A stretch of 64,000 nt of DNA from Dyella sp. ASV21 (lineage in GTDB: Bacteria; Pseudomonadota; Gammaproteobacteria; Xanthomonadales; Rhodanobacteraceae). Under the pieces are notes generated by a model that was not told where the DNA came from, made no database searches, and was given only the letters and a program-made list of their open reading frames with translations. The translations under genes and the position numbers were made by a program. The stretch covers positions 1 to 64,000 of the forward strand of contig NZ_JAELTT010000008.1 of assembly GCF_016428975.1 (NCBI RefSeq), read 5' to 3'. This document shows, piece by piece, positions 26,967 through 36,109 of the stretch (positions within the stretch are counted from its first letter, which is position 1; each line of letters starts with the position of its first letter).

Positions 26967-27338
26967 ATGCGCCGAACCCTGCTCCTGCTCCCGCTGTGCT
27001 CCGTGGTCGCCCTGCTTGCCGGCTGCGGCAACAAGGGACCGCTGTACATGCCCAAACCGACCCCGGCACCCGCCGCCGCACCGGTGCAGCCGGCCACGCC
27101 CGTGCAGTCCGCCAGCCCGACCACGGCCATCGTGGTGCATGGCTTCGTCACCGACCTGAAGGCCTTCGATGCGTTCGTGGCCACGCATCCCACGCCCGAA
27201 CGGTTCCGCGCCACTTATCCGGATGTCTTGCTGGTGACGCCGGGCATGCCGAGCACGCGCGAGCTGCGCAACAACAACAGCCGCTACTTCGCGGAGCTGG
27301 ATGAGCAGGGCCGCATCGTCGGCGGCAAGTTCATGTAA
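26967..27338 (+). CDS. lptM: LptM-like lipoprotein with C-terminal extension
   Basis: A 123-residue lipoprotein. The signal peptide ends in the lipobox LLAGC with acylated Cys20, and the mature protein begins CGNKGPLYMPKP, the LptM (YifL) signature. In E. coli LptM is about 67 residues and helps LptD assembly in the outer membrane. Here a Pro/Ala linker leads to an extra domain of about 70 residues (VVHGFVTDLKAFDAFVATH to RIVGGKFM). The stop overlaps the dapF start (TAATG), so the two are coupled. Order lptM-dapF-DUF484-xerC matches E. coli yifL-dapF-yigA-xerC. The start at 26967 places the signal peptide correctly. Confidence 0.82.
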   Translation: MRRTLLLLPLCSVVALLAGCGNKGPLYMPKPTPAPAAAPVQPATPVQSASPTTAIVVHGFVTDLKAFDAFVATHPTPERFRATYPDVLLVTPGMPSTRELRNNNSRYFAELDEQGRIVGGKFM

Positions 27339-28186
27339 TGGCGCTGCACTTCACCAAGATGCATGGCATCGGCAATGACTTCGTCATGCTCGATTGTCGC
27401 CAGCAGCCGTTCGCGCTGGACGAGGCGCAGATCCGCGCAATCGCCGATCGCCACGCCGGCGTGGGGTTCGATCAGCTGATCAGTATCGAACCGCCACGCG
27501 ATCCGTCGTGCGCGTTCTACTACGGCATCTGGAACGCCGACGGCTCGCCCTCGGGCCAGTGCGGCAACGGCGTGCGTTGCGTGGCGGCATGGCTGCACCG
27601 GGCGGGCGAGCTGTCCATCGGCGATACGGTGCGGCTGGAGAGCCCCTCCGGTCCCGTCACCGTGCGTCTGCTTGGGCCCTGCGAAGTCACCGTGGACATG
27701 GGCGTGCCGGTGTTCGAGCCGGCACGGATTCCGTTCCAGGCCGAGACCGAAGCGGAGCGCTACCCCCTGCTGGTGAACGGCCACACGCTGGAGATCGGCG
27801 CGGTGTCGATGGGCAATCCGCACGCGGTGGTGGTGGTGCCCGATCTGCAGGCACCTGAACTGGCCGCGCACGGCCCGGCCGTGACCAGCCATGCGCGTTT
27901 TCCACAGCACACCAACACCGGCTTCGTCCAAGTGGTGAGCCGCGACCAGCTGCGCCTGCGCGTGCATGAGCGCGGCGCCGGCTGGACCCGGGCCTGCGGC
28001 ACCGGCGCTTGCGCGGCGATGGCGGTACTGCATCGGCGCGGGGTGGTGGGCGAGCGCGTGCGGGTGGCTTTGCCTGGCGGCGAGCTGACCATCGACTGGG
28101 CCGGCCCCGGCCACACGCTGTGGATGACCGGCCCGGCCGCCTTCGTGTTCGAAGGTGAATGGCTCGATTCATCCGCCGTACGTTGA
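27338..28186 (+). CDS. dapF: Diaminopimelate epimerase
   Basis: A 282-residue cofactor-independent epimerase that converts LL- to meso-diaminopimelate for lysine and peptidoglycan synthesis. It begins FTKMHGIGNDFVMLD. The two catalytic cysteines are Cys75 in GQCGNGVRC and Cys220 in RACGTGACAAM, facing each other across the two-fold pseudosymmetric fold. GNPHAVVVV is also present. The ATG overlaps the lptM stop by one base. Next comes the DUF484 gene and xerC, the conserved order in gammaproteobacteria. Confidence 0.97.
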   Translation: MALHFTKMHGIGNDFVMLDCRQQPFALDEAQIRAIADRHAGVGFDQLISIEPPRDPSCAFYYGIWNADGSPSGQCGNGVRCVAAWLHRAGELSIGDTVRLESPSGPVTVRLLGPCEVTVDMGVPVFEPARIPFQAETEAERYPLLVNGHTLEIGAVSMGNPHAVVVVPDLQAPELAAHGPAVTSHARFPQHTNTGFVQVVSRDQLRLRVHERGAGWTRACGTGACAAMAVLHRRGVVGERVRVALPGGELTIDWAGPGHTLWMTGPAAFVFEGEWLDSSAVR

Positions 28187-28258
28187 AAGCCGGCGCGCGA
28201 ACATCGACACTCGGCCCTGCAATGCACCGTTCCAGCCCACCGGTTTGAGGTAACGCGC

Positions 28259-28942
28259 ATGTCCGACACCGCAATCGCCGACACCCTGAGCGCCAGCGAT
28301 GTGGCGGCCTACCTGCGCCGCCACCCGGAGTTCCTCAGCGAATTTCCCGAGTTGGCGGCCCAGTTGAAGCTGCCGCGCGAGCAGGGGCCAGTGGCCTCGC
28401 TGGCGGTCTATCAGCTGCAAAGCCTGCGCGAGAAAAACACCGAACTGGAGCGCCAGCTGGCCAGCCTGGTGAGCATCGCCGCCGACAACGAGCGCCTGAT
28501 GCAACGCGTGCACGACCTCAACGTGGCCGTGCTGCGCGCGACCACGCCGGCAGTCGCCGCACGCAGCGTGGTGGCGCGACTGGCGGAAGATTTCCAGACG
28601 GATCAGGTGCGCCTGCTGCTGTTCGGGCCGATCAGCCTGCCGCCCGCCGATTGGCTGGTGCACGTGCCGGCCGGACGCGCCTCGGTGCCGGAGTTCAGCG
28701 ACTTTCTCGCCAACCATGAGCCCGTTTCCGGGCGGCTGTCGGCCGAGCGCCTGTATCGCCTGTTCGGCGACCATGCACCGGAGATCCGCTCCTCGGCGAT
28801 CATGCCGCTGGGCGAGTTCGGCATCCTGGCGATTGGCAGCGGCGATCCCGACCACTTCCAGCCCGGTATGGGCACGCTGTTCCTGAAGATGATCGCCGCC
28901 ACCGTCACCGCGGCGCTGCGGCGCTCGCACGAAGGCATCTAA
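28259..28942 (+). CDS. DUF484 family protein (YigA-like)
   Basis: A 227-residue cytosolic protein with the DUF484 pattern: VAAYLRRHPEFLSEFPEL at the N-terminus, LREKNTELERQLASLVSIA as a coiled-coil segment, then a GAF-like C-terminal half with IMPLGEFGILAIGSGDPDHF and MGTLFLKMI. No function is established. It lies between dapF and xerC, the position it occupies in many gammaproteobacteria; the xerC start follows 14 bp later, so it is part of the operon. Confidence 0.93.
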   Translation: MSDTAIADTLSASDVAAYLRRHPEFLSEFPELAAQLKLPREQGPVASLAVYQLQSLREKNTELERQLASLVSIAADNERLMQRVHDLNVAVLRATTPAVAARSVVARLAEDFQTDQVRLLLFGPISLPPADWLVHVPAGRASVPEFSDFLANHEPVSGRLSAERLYRLFGDHAPEIRSSAIMPLGEFGILAIGSGDPDHFQPGMGTLFLKMIAATVTAALRRSHEGI

Positions 28943-28956
28943 GCCGGAGCCTTGGG

Positions 28957-29844
28957 ATGTCTGCGCAGGCACAGGTCGACGCCTGGCTCGCCCGCCTGGC
29001 GGGCGAACGCCACGCTTCCGTGCATACGGTGGATGGCTACCGCCGCGACCTGACCAAGCTATTGCGCTGGATGGAAGCTCAGGGCGTGGATCGCTTCGAC
29101 GCGCTCGATGCGCACGGCATGCGCGGCTTTGTGGCCACCCAGCATCGCGGCGGCCTGTCCCCCAAGAGCCTGCAGCGCCTGCTCTCCTCCTGCCGCAGCT
29201 TGTTTCGCCACCTCACCCGCGAAGGCCTGCTGGCACACGATCCGCTGGCCGGTGTGCGCGGCCCCAAGGTGCATCGCAAGCTGCCACAAGTGCTGGATGT
29301 GGATGAGGCCGCGCAACTGGTGGAAGCGCCGGGCGAAGGCGCCTTGAACCTGCGCGACCGCGCCATGCTGGAGCTGTTCTATTCCTCCGGCTTGCGCCTG
29401 TCCGAACTTACCGGACTGCACTGGCTGGACCTGAACCTGGAGGCAGGCGAGGTGCGTGTGCTCGGCAAGGGCGCCAAGACCCGCATCGTGCCGGTGGGCC
29501 GCCATGCCGTAGCCGCGTTGCATGCCTTGGGCGAAGCCGAGGGCATGACACCCGAGCAGCCGGTGTTCAAAGGGCGGGGCGGCGCGCCGATCAGCCAGCG
29601 CGCGGTGCAATTGCGCCTGAAAACCCTCGCGTTGCAGTTGGGCATGCCCAAGCGCGTGCACCCGCATCTGCTGCGCCACACCTTCGCCAGTCATATGTTG
29701 GAATCCTCCGGCGACCTGCGCGCCGTGCAGGAGTTGCTTGGCCACGCCGACATCGCCACCACGCAGATCTACACGCATCTGGATTTCCAGCATCTGGCGC
29801 GCGTCTACGACGCCGCCCATCCACGGGCGCGACGCAAGCCCTAG
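28957..29844 (+). CDS. xerC: Tyrosine recombinase XerC
   Basis: A 295-residue site-specific recombinase that, with XerD, resolves chromosome dimers at dif. The N-terminal SAM-like DNA-binding domain (VDAWLARLAGERHASVHTV) is followed by the catalytic domain: Arg in YSSGLRLSELTGL, HPHLLRHTFASHML with His-xx-Arg, LGHADIATTQIYTH with the nucleophile Tyr in IYTHLD. All catalytic residues are in place. It closes the dapF operon. Its partner FtsK-family translocase is encoded at 38530-41100. Confidence 0.96.
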   Translation: MSAQAQVDAWLARLAGERHASVHTVDGYRRDLTKLLRWMEAQGVDRFDALDAHGMRGFVATQHRGGLSPKSLQRLLSSCRSLFRHLTREGLLAHDPLAGVRGPKVHRKLPQVLDVDEAAQLVEAPGEGALNLRDRAMLELFYSSGLRLSELTGLHWLDLNLEAGEVRVLGKGAKTRIVPVGRHAVAALHALGEAEGMTPEQPVFKGRGGAPISQRAVQLRLKTLALQLGMPKRVHPHLLRHTFASHMLESSGDLRAVQELLGHADIATTQIYTHLDFQHLARVYDAAHPRARRKP

Positions 29845-29978
29845 CACCAGCGGGTTCGTCGTCGATTAATGCGGCGGCGGCTAGCATCGCGGCTTCCCTT
29901 GCTCGCGCATTCACGACGGCACCCTTGGACCGGCGCGGAGTCTACGGGGATGCCATGCCGTGCCCCGAAGGTTTAGCG

Positions 29979-31007
29979 ATGCTGCCCTGGTTCTTTTTGT
30001 TGATCGGCTCCGGCCTCGCCGCCTTCACCATCAGCGCGCTCAGCGGCGGCGGGGCGGGCTTGATGTTGTTGCCGATCCTGCGGCTGGGCCTGCCGGCGGC
30101 GCAGGTGCCCGCGGCCTTGTCGATCGGCACGGCGGTGAGTTCGGCGTCGCGCATCGCGCTGTTCTTTCGGCACATCCATTGGCCCGTGGTGCGCTGGTTC
30201 GTGCCGGCGGCGATGCCCTGCGTGTGGCTGGGCGCGTGGCTGCTTACCTATGTGGAACCGGCGTACCTGGAGGCGGCACTGGGCCTGTTCCTGCTCGGCA
30301 ATCTGCCGATGCTGCTGCGCCGGACAGCACCGGTTGCCGTATCGCACGAGCAGCCGCGCTGGACACTGGCCTTGATCGGCGGCGCGGCAGGCTTCGTGTC
30401 CGGCCTTACCGGTGCGGTCGGATTGATCTTCAACCGCTTTTATCTCAGCTATGGCTTGAGCAAGGAGCAGGTGATCGCCACCCGCGCGGCCAACGAGATC
30501 ATCCTGCACCTTATCAAGTTGCTGCTGTACGGCCTGTTCGGCCTGCTCACACCCGAGGTGCTTGGGGCAGGCGCGGCCGTGGCGCTGGCGGCGCTGATGG
30601 CGAGTTGGGTATCGCGTCGCGTGCTGCCTTACCTCAGCGAGGTGCTGTTCAAGCGCATCGGCTACGCAGCGATGGTGTTGTCCGGTGTGTTCATGTGCAG
30701 CAATGCGACAGCCGTGTTGGCCGATCGCCATCAAGTGGCGCTGACCGGCAGCGCCTCGCGCCAAGGTTTCCAGACGCGACTGGATTGGGCCGAAACCCGG
30801 CTCACCATGGAGTTCAAGTACCAGGAGGGCTTCGAGTTCGAGCAGGTGATCGACTGGAGCGAATTGCCGCTCGATCAGCAGCAGCGCGCGGCGTCGCTGA
30901 TCAAAGCAGCCGATCGCGTGGTGGTGGAAGAAGTACGCACATTGCGCCAGCGCTCCTACGAGCTTTACGTGTACCGCGACGGTCAGCTCGACAAGTACAA
31001 GCTGTAA
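29979..31007 (+). CDS. TSUP (TauE/SafE) family permease with C-terminal soluble domain
   Basis: A 342-residue protein with about eight membrane helices in residues 1-250, including the TSUP repeat GGGAGLMLLPILRLGLP and the second half GLTGAVGLIFNRFYL and IATRAANEIILHLIK. Family members export sulfite, sulfoacetate or related anions. After VLADRHQVAL come about 90 soluble residues (FQTRLDWAETRL to QLDKYKL) that the TSUP fold does not need and I cannot assign. The ATG at 29979 has GAAGG 7 bases upstream; an ATG at 29955 is possible. Intact single gene between xerC and hslV. Confidence 0.82.
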   Translation: MLPWFFLLIGSGLAAFTISALSGGGAGLMLLPILRLGLPAAQVPAALSIGTAVSSASRIALFFRHIHWPVVRWFVPAAMPCVWLGAWLLTYVEPAYLEAALGLFLLGNLPMLLRRTAPVAVSHEQPRWTLALIGGAAGFVSGLTGAVGLIFNRFYLSYGLSKEQVIATRAANEIILHLIKLLLYGLFGLLTPEVLGAGAAVALAALMASWVSRRVLPYLSEVLFKRIGYAAMVLSGVFMCSNATAVLADRHQVALTGSASRQGFQTRLDWAETRLTMEFKYQEGFEFEQVIDWSELPLDQQQRAASLIKAADRVVVEEVRTLRQRSYELYVYRDGQLDKYKL

Positions 31008-31133
31008 CCCTTTCGATACATCCCCGCGGGGCCTCGCTGAATCGCATTCAGACGCTGCCGGGAATACGCGAACGACTTGGATTTGCCGGCAGCGGCCCCA
31101 CCTCTGGCGGATTCACAGTCTGCGGAGCCCTCC

Positions 31134-31667
31134 ATGGAATCCTTTCACGCCACCACCATCGTCTCGGTGCGCCGCCACGGCCGCGTCGTGATCGGCGGCG
31201 ACGGCCAGGTCACTCTCGGCAATACGGTGATGAAGGCCAATGCGCGCAAGATTCGTCGCCTGGGCAAGGGCGACGTGCTGGCGGGCTTTGCTGGCGCCAC
31301 CGCCGACGCCTTCACCCTGTTCGAGTTGTTTGAGCAGAAGCTCGACAAGCACGGCGGCAACCTTACCCGCTCAGCGGTGGAGCTGGCCAAGGAATGGCGC
31401 ACCGATCGCCGCCTGGGCCGGCTGGAAGCCATGCTCGCGGTGGCCGATAAGGATGCTTCGCTGCTGATCTCCGGCAACGGCGATGTGCTGGAACCCGAGC
31501 ACGGCCTGATCGCGATCGGCTCCGGTGGTCCCTACGCGCAGTCCGCGGCGCTGGCCTTGATGGAGAACACCGACCTCGATGCCCGCGCCATTGTGGAGCG
31601 CGCGCTGAAGATCGCCGGCGATATCTGCATCTACACCAACCACAACACGTCGATCGAAGAGCTGTAA
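31134..31667 (+). CDS. hslV: ATP-dependent protease subunit HslV
   Basis: The peptidase half of the HslVU (ClpQY) heat-shock protease, a 177-residue member. The nucleophile Thr is at position 7 (MESFHA then TTIVSVRR), so six residues must be removed before activity; in E. coli only Met precedes the Thr. Later motifs [31 protein letters not shown] and [14 protein letters not shown] are typical. It is followed 78 bp later by hslU in the same orientation. The ATG at 31134 is the only sensible start near the nucleophile. Confidence 0.96.
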   Translation: MESFHATTIVSVRRHGRVVIGGDGQVTLGNTVMKANARKIRRLGKGDVLAGFAGATADAFTLFELFEQKLDKHGGNLTRSAVELAKEWRTDRRLGRLEAMLAVADKDASLLISGNGDVLEPEHGLIAIGSGGPYAQSAALALMENTDLDARAIVERALKIAGDICIYTNHNTSIEEL

Positions 31668-31692
31668 GCGCCTAGCGCGACGGCTATTCCGG

Positions 31693-31722
31693 CGTCGTCC
31701 CGGCATCCGCTGGAATGACGAC
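31693..31722. repeat. Hairpin-forming intergenic repeat between hslV and hslU
   Basis: GTCGT at 31694-31698 and ACGAC at 31718-31722 bracket an imperfect GC stem. The sequence resembles the REP/BIME-type elements (GTCATTCC..GCGGAT) common between genes of high-GC gammaproteobacteria. It falls in the 78-bp gap between hslV and hslU and might give differential expression of the two. Confidence 0.5.
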
Positions 31723-31745
31723 AAACCCCACTTTCCGGTGAACTC

Positions 31746-33086
31746 ATGTCCGAACTCACTCCCCGCGAAATCGTCAACGAACTCGACCGCTTCATCATTG
31801 GCCAGCACGACGCCAAGCGCGCCGTGGCGATTGCCTTGCGCAACCGCTGGCGCCGCATGCAGTTGGAGCCGGCGCTGCGCGATGAAGTAACGCCCAAGAA
31901 CATCCTGATGATCGGCCCCACCGGCGTGGGCAAGACTGAGATCGCGCGTCGCCTGGCCACGCTGGCCAATGCGCCGTTCGTCAAGGTGGAAGCCACCAAG
32001 TTCACCGAGGTGGGCTACGTGGGCAAGGACGTGGAGTCGATCGTGCGCGACCTCGCGGACGTGTCCTACAAGCTCACCCGCGAGCAGGCCATGAAGCGGG
32101 TGCGCACGCAGGCGGAAGACCGCGCCGAGGATCGCATCCTCGATGCCTTGCTGCCGCGCCGCCAGCAGCCCACCGACTGGACCCACGACGCCGCATCGCC
32201 CAACGACACGCAGAACGATACGCGACAGAAGTTGCGCAAGCAGTTGCGCGAGGGTGCGCTGGACGAACGCGAGATCGACCTGGATTTCTCCGCCAATGTG
32301 GGCGTGGAAATCATGTCGCCGCCGGGCATGGAGGAAATGGGCCAGCAGCTGCGCCAGATGTTCCAGAACCTGGGCGGGGCCAAGACCCAGCAGCGCAAGC
32401 TGGCGATCAAGGTGGCGCGTCCGCTGCTGATCGACGAAGAAGCGTCCAAGCTGCTCAACGACGAGGAAGTGCGCTCGCAGGCCATGCAGGCCGCCGAGCA
32501 GAACGGCATCGTATTCATCGACGAAATCGACAAGATCGCCCAGCGCTCCGATTGGGGCGGCGCTGGCGTCAGCCGCGAAGGCGTGCAGCGTGACCTGCTG
32601 CCGCTGGTGGAAGGCTCCACCGTGTCCACCAAGTACGGCCCGATCAAGACCGACCATATGCTGTTCATCGCATCGGGTGCGTTTTCGCTGGCCAAGCCGT
32701 CGGACCTGATCCCGGAGCTGCAAGGCCGCTTGCCGATCCGTGTAGAGCTGTCGGCGCTGTCGGTGGACGACTTCAAGCGCATCCTGCGCGAGCCGCACAA
32801 CGCGCTGACCAAGCAATACGTCGCCCTGCTGGGCACCGAGGGTGTGACGGTGGATTTCACGGAGTCCGGCATCGACCGCCTGGCCGAGGTCGCCTTTCAG
32901 GTGAACGAAAGCACCGAGAACATCGGCGCCCGCCGCCTGCACACCGTGATGGAGCGCCTGCTGGAGAAGATCTCCTACGAAGCTGCTGACAAATCCGGCG
33001 AAAACTACCGTATTGACGACGAATATGTCGATAAAAACCTGGGAACCCTGGTCAAGGACGAGGATCTCAGCCGTTACATCCTGTAA
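31746..33086 (+). CDS. hslU: ATP-dependent protease ATPase subunit HslU
   Basis: The AAA+ unfoldase that feeds substrates to HslV. The 446-residue length is normal. Walker A is [15 protein letters not shown] near residue 60, the pore loop [11 protein letters not shown] follows, then the intermediate I domain (residues about 110-240), Walker [13 protein letters not shown] and the C-terminal sensor-2 region ending SRYIL, whose last residues dock into HslV. The start [17 protein letters not shown] is standard. The pair is expected to be heat-shock induced, but no clear sigma-32 promoter was found upstream of hslV. Confidence 0.97.
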   Translation: MSELTPREIVNELDRFIIGQHDAKRAVAIALRNRWRRMQLEPALRDEVTPKNILMIGPTGVGKTEIARRLATLANAPFVKVEATKFTEVGYVGKDVESIVRDLADVSYKLTREQAMKRVRTQAEDRAEDRILDALLPRRQQPTDWTHDAASPNDTQNDTRQKLRKQLREGALDEREIDLDFSANVGVEIMSPPGMEEMGQQLRQMFQNLGGAKTQQRKLAIKVARPLLIDEEASKLLNDEEVRSQAMQAAEQNGIVFIDEIDKIAQRSDWGGAGVSREGVQRDLLPLVEGSTVSTKYGPIKTDHMLFIASGAFSLAKPSDLIPELQGRLPIRVELSALSVDDFKRILREPHNALTKQYVALLGTEGVTVDFTESGIDRLAEVAFQVNESTENIGARRLHTVMERLLEKISYEAADKSGENYRIDDEYVDKNLGTLVKDEDLSRYIL

Positions 33087-33122
33087 ACAAGGGGAAAGCC
33101 CCCAGCTGTTAAAATTCTACCC

Positions 33123-33737
33123 ATGGGAAATGTGATTGAACTCAAGACGACCGGCCAGCGGGCTCAGTTGCGCGAAGCGCAGCAGCAGAACCAACTGGTG
33201 CGGTTGTGGCGCGGCGAACTCGAACACGGCAGCTTTTGCGGCTATGTGGGCGGGGTGGGCCGTGAATTCTTCCTGCTGTGGGTGGTCGGCGACGGCATCA
33301 CCTATGACGGCATGTATGTGATGCGTCATCGCGACGTCTCCGAGCTGGAGGCGCCGGACAAGCACGCCAACTTCATGGAGAAGGCGCTGGCGCACAAACA
33401 CCTGATGCCACGCACGCCGCGCGGGTTCCCGCTGGATGACATCCGCGGGGTGATCCAGGCCGCCGCCGCGCAGGCTCCGGTGATCGGCGTGCATGTGGAC
33501 AGCGAGGACGAAGCCGAGGTGTGCTACATCGGCCGTCTGATCAGCGTGGAAGAAGATGGCTTCAACATGCAGGAGATCTCGCCGGATGCCGAATGGCTGC
33601 GCGAGGCCTCGTTCTTCTCCTGGGACGAAGTCTCCACCGTGAGCATCGAGGATGGCTATGCCACCTCGCTGCTCGCCGTGGCAGGCAGCCCGCCGCCGCT
33701 GGAGCAGGGCGACTCGGGTGTGGGTCACGCCAACTGA
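33123..33737 (+). CDS. Conserved hypothetical protein downstream of hslVU
   Basis: A 204-residue soluble protein with no recognised domain. It begins MGNVIELKTTGQRAQL and contains LVRLWRGELEHGSFCGYVGG, DGITYDGMYVMRHRDVSEL and VHVDSEDEAEVCYIGRLIS, a mixed alpha/beta composition with several aromatic residues. It starts 36 bp after hslU and ends just before a strong terminator, so it is probably the last gene of the hslVU transcript. A role in protein quality control is a guess from position only. Confidence 0.8.
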   Translation: MGNVIELKTTGQRAQLREAQQQNQLVRLWRGELEHGSFCGYVGGVGREFFLLWVVGDGITYDGMYVMRHRDVSELEAPDKHANFMEKALAHKHLMPRTPRGFPLDDIRGVIQAAAAQAPVIGVHVDSEDEAEVCYIGRLISVEEDGFNMQEISPDAEWLREASFFSWDEVSTVSIEDGYATSLLAVAGSPPPLEQGDSGVGHAN

Positions 33738-33748
33738 TCCCATCCAAT

Positions 33749-33778
33749 AAAAAGGCCGGCTGCGAAGCCGGCCTTTTT
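33749..33778. terminator. Bidirectional terminator after the hslVU transcript
   Basis: A perfect 12-bp stem, AAAAAGGCCGGC at 33749-33760 and GCCGGCCTTTTT at 33767-33778, with a TGCGAA loop and T-runs on both strands. It separates the convergent hslVU operon and the DPP4-type peptidase gene. Confidence 0.93.
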
Positions 33779-33820
33779 ATTTACCCAGGCCTTTGCTTGC
33801 CCAGGGACGCTCCGATTGAC

Positions 33821-36109
33821 TCAGCGCGTGGTGGCAGGCGCCGGTGCCGGCATCGGCACGGGTGCGGGCGCCTTGGCCTCGCGCACTGACAGCGGCGCGC
33901 CCTTCACCTGTTGCTGGAAGAAATTCTCGATCAGGTGATAGACGTGGCTGCGCTGGCCAGGCAGGTTCAGACCGTGCTTGGCACCCGGATACGCCATGAA
34001 CTGGAACTGCGTGCCGCGCTTCTGCATTTCCGCCATCAACTCGGTGGAGTTGAGAAACAGCACGTTGTCGTCCGCCATACCGTGCGCCAGATACAACTTG
34101 GCGGTGAGGCCGTCCAGCCAGGCCAGCGGCGAGCTGCGCGTGTAACCGGCATCGTTGTCCTGCGGACGACCCAGGTAACGCTCGGTATAGAAGGTGTCGT
34201 ACAAGCGCCAGTTGGTCACCGGCGCCACGGCCACGCCGCCCGCCAGCTGATCGGAGGCCTTGGCCAGCATCATGGTGGTCATGTAGCCGCCGTAGCTCCA
34301 GCCGAATACGCCGATGCGGCGGCCATCCACCCACGGCTGCGACTTAAGCCACTGGATGCCGACCAACTGGTCGTCCACCTCGGCCACGCCCAACTGCTGG
34401 TAGATCGGCGCTTCGAAGGCATGACCGCGACGCGCCATGCCACGGTTGTCCAGGGTGAACACCACAAAGCCCTGGTTGGCCATGTACTGGTTGAAGTAGT
34501 CGCCCCACGCATTGGTGACCAACTGCGCATGCGGACCGCCGTAGTACATGTCGAATACCGGGTACTTCTTGGTCGGGTCGAAGCCGGCCGGCTTGTACAC
34601 GCGGTAGTACAAGGTCTGTCCATCGTCCGCCTTGAGCGTGCCGAATTCCGGCTTGATCAGGCTGTCGCGGTAGTTCCAGAACGGATGCTTTTCATCCAGC
34701 TTGTTCGGCTCGATCCAGGTGACGAAGCTGCCGTCGGGCTTGTGCACGCTGACCTGCGGCGGGGTATCCACGCTGGAGAAGTTGTCCAGGTAGAAACTGC
34801 CGTCGTGCGCGAACTCGGCCAGGTGCGTGCCCGCCCCCTGACTGATCCGCTGCGGCGTCTTGGCCGTGCTGCCATCCAGCTTCAGCGCATAGACCTGGCG
34901 CTCGGGCACGGCGTCTTTGTTGGAGCTTACGTAGACCACGCCAGCGCGCTCGTCCACCGCCAGCACGCCATCGATGGGCCAGTCGCCTTCGCTCACCGCG
35001 TGCTTGAGCTTGCCATCCAGGCCGTACAGATACAGGTGGTGATAGCCGCTGCGCTCGCTGCCCCACAGGAAGTTCTGGCCATCGGCGAGGAAGGTGAGGT
35101 CATCGTTGAGGTTGATCCAGTTGTCGCTGGTTTCGCTGAGCAGGGTGCGCTGGGCCAGCGTCCTGGCATCCACCAGGCGTAGGTCCAGTCGCTGCTGGTT
35201 GCGTGGCATGCGCTGATAGGTGAGGTGCTTGCCGTCCGGCAGCCAGTTCACGCGGGTGAGGTAGATGTCGCTGTCCTTGCCCAGGTCGATCCAGCGCGCC
35301 GCGCCGCCCGCAGGCGCCACCAGGCCCAGCTTCACCGCCACATTGGGCTGGCCCGCGCCGGGATAGCGCTGATCGACCACTTCGGTGTGATCGGCGTAAA
35401 GCTCGGTGCGCTTGGTGACCGGCACCTTGGCTTCGTCGTAGCGCTCAAAGGCAATGGCCGAATCGTCCGGCGCCCACCAGTAGCCGGCACTGCGATCCAT
35501 TTCCTCCTGCGCAACGAACTCCGCCTCACCGTTGTGCACGGTGCCGCCGCCGTCACGGGTGAGCTGACGGGTTTCATTGGTGGTGAGGTCGATCACCCAC
35601 AGGTTCTGGTCGCGCACGAAGGACACGTAGCGACCCTTGGGCGAGATCTTTGGGTCGATCACGTTATCGCCGGCGTCGAGCGGCCGGGGAGCGGCATCCG
35701 GCGTGGCCAGCGAGTACACGTACAGCTTGCCGTTGAGCGGAATCAGCAACTGCTTGCCGTCCGGCGACCACTGGTAGCTGACGATGCCGTGCAGGCCGGC
35801 GGTGCGCTCGCGCTCGCGGCGCGCCTTTTCCGCATCGGAAAGCTGCTCGCCGTTGGGTTCGAGCTTTTTCGAATCCACCAGCAGGCGCGTCTTGTTGCCC
35901 TTCAGCTGGTATTCCCACAGGTCGAGCTGGGACTGGTCGTCCGGCCGCGCGCGCAGGAAGGTGACACGGCTGCCGTCGGGCGATATCTGCAAACCGCGCG
36001 GCGCGGCACCGGCCAGGCCGCCGCCGTCGAAGATGCGTTCAATGGTGAGTTTTTCGGCCATGGTCGGCAGGGCCACCAAGCTGAGGGCGGCAAAGAAAAG
36101 GGCGCGCAT
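33821..36109 (-). CDS. Dipeptidyl peptidase IV-type serine peptidase (S9 family)
   Basis: A 762-residue exported peptidase. A signal peptide (ALFFAALSLVALPTMA) precedes a beta-propeller domain at about 30-500 with repeated motifs such as YQWSPDGKQLLIPL and YWWAPDDSAIAFERYD. The alpha/beta hydrolase domain carries nucleophile Ser605 in GWSYGG, then Asp in AHGMADDNVLF and His in YPGAKHGLN. The EE motif of DPP4 (AQEEMDRSAGYWWAP) binds the peptide N-terminus. The C-terminal 25 residues are Pro/Ala-rich (APVPMPAPAPATTR), an unusual tail. It probably removes X-Pro dipeptides in the periplasm. Confidence 0.94.
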   Translation of the reverse strand: MRALFFAALSLVALPTMAEKLTIERIFDGGGLAGAAPRGLQISPDGSRVTFLRARPDDQSQLDLWEYQLKGNKTRLLVDSKKLEPNGEQLSDAEKARRERERTAGLHGIVSYQWSPDGKQLLIPLNGKLYVYSLATPDAAPRPLDAGDNVIDPKISPKGRYVSFVRDQNLWVIDLTTNETRQLTRDGGGTVHNGEAEFVAQEEMDRSAGYWWAPDDSAIAFERYDEAKVPVTKRTELYADHTEVVDQRYPGAGQPNVAVKLGLVAPAGGAARWIDLGKDSDIYLTRVNWLPDGKHLTYQRMPRNQQRLDLRLVDARTLAQRTLLSETSDNWINLNDDLTFLADGQNFLWGSERSGYHHLYLYGLDGKLKHAVSEGDWPIDGVLAVDERAGVVYVSSNKDAVPERQVYALKLDGSTAKTPQRISQGAGTHLAEFAHDGSFYLDNFSSVDTPPQVSVHKPDGSFVTWIEPNKLDEKHPFWNYRDSLIKPEFGTLKADDGQTLYYRVYKPAGFDPTKKYPVFDMYYGGPHAQLVTNAWGDYFNQYMANQGFVVFTLDNRGMARRGHAFEAPIYQQLGVAEVDDQLVGIQWLKSQPWVDGRRIGVFGWSYGGYMTTMMLAKASDQLAGGVAVAPVTNWRLYDTFYTERYLGRPQDNDAGYTRSSPLAWLDGLTAKLYLAHGMADDNVLFLNSTELMAEMQKRGTQFQFMAYPGAKHGLNLPGQRSHVYHLIENFFQQQVKGAPLSVREAKAPAPVPMPAPAPATTR

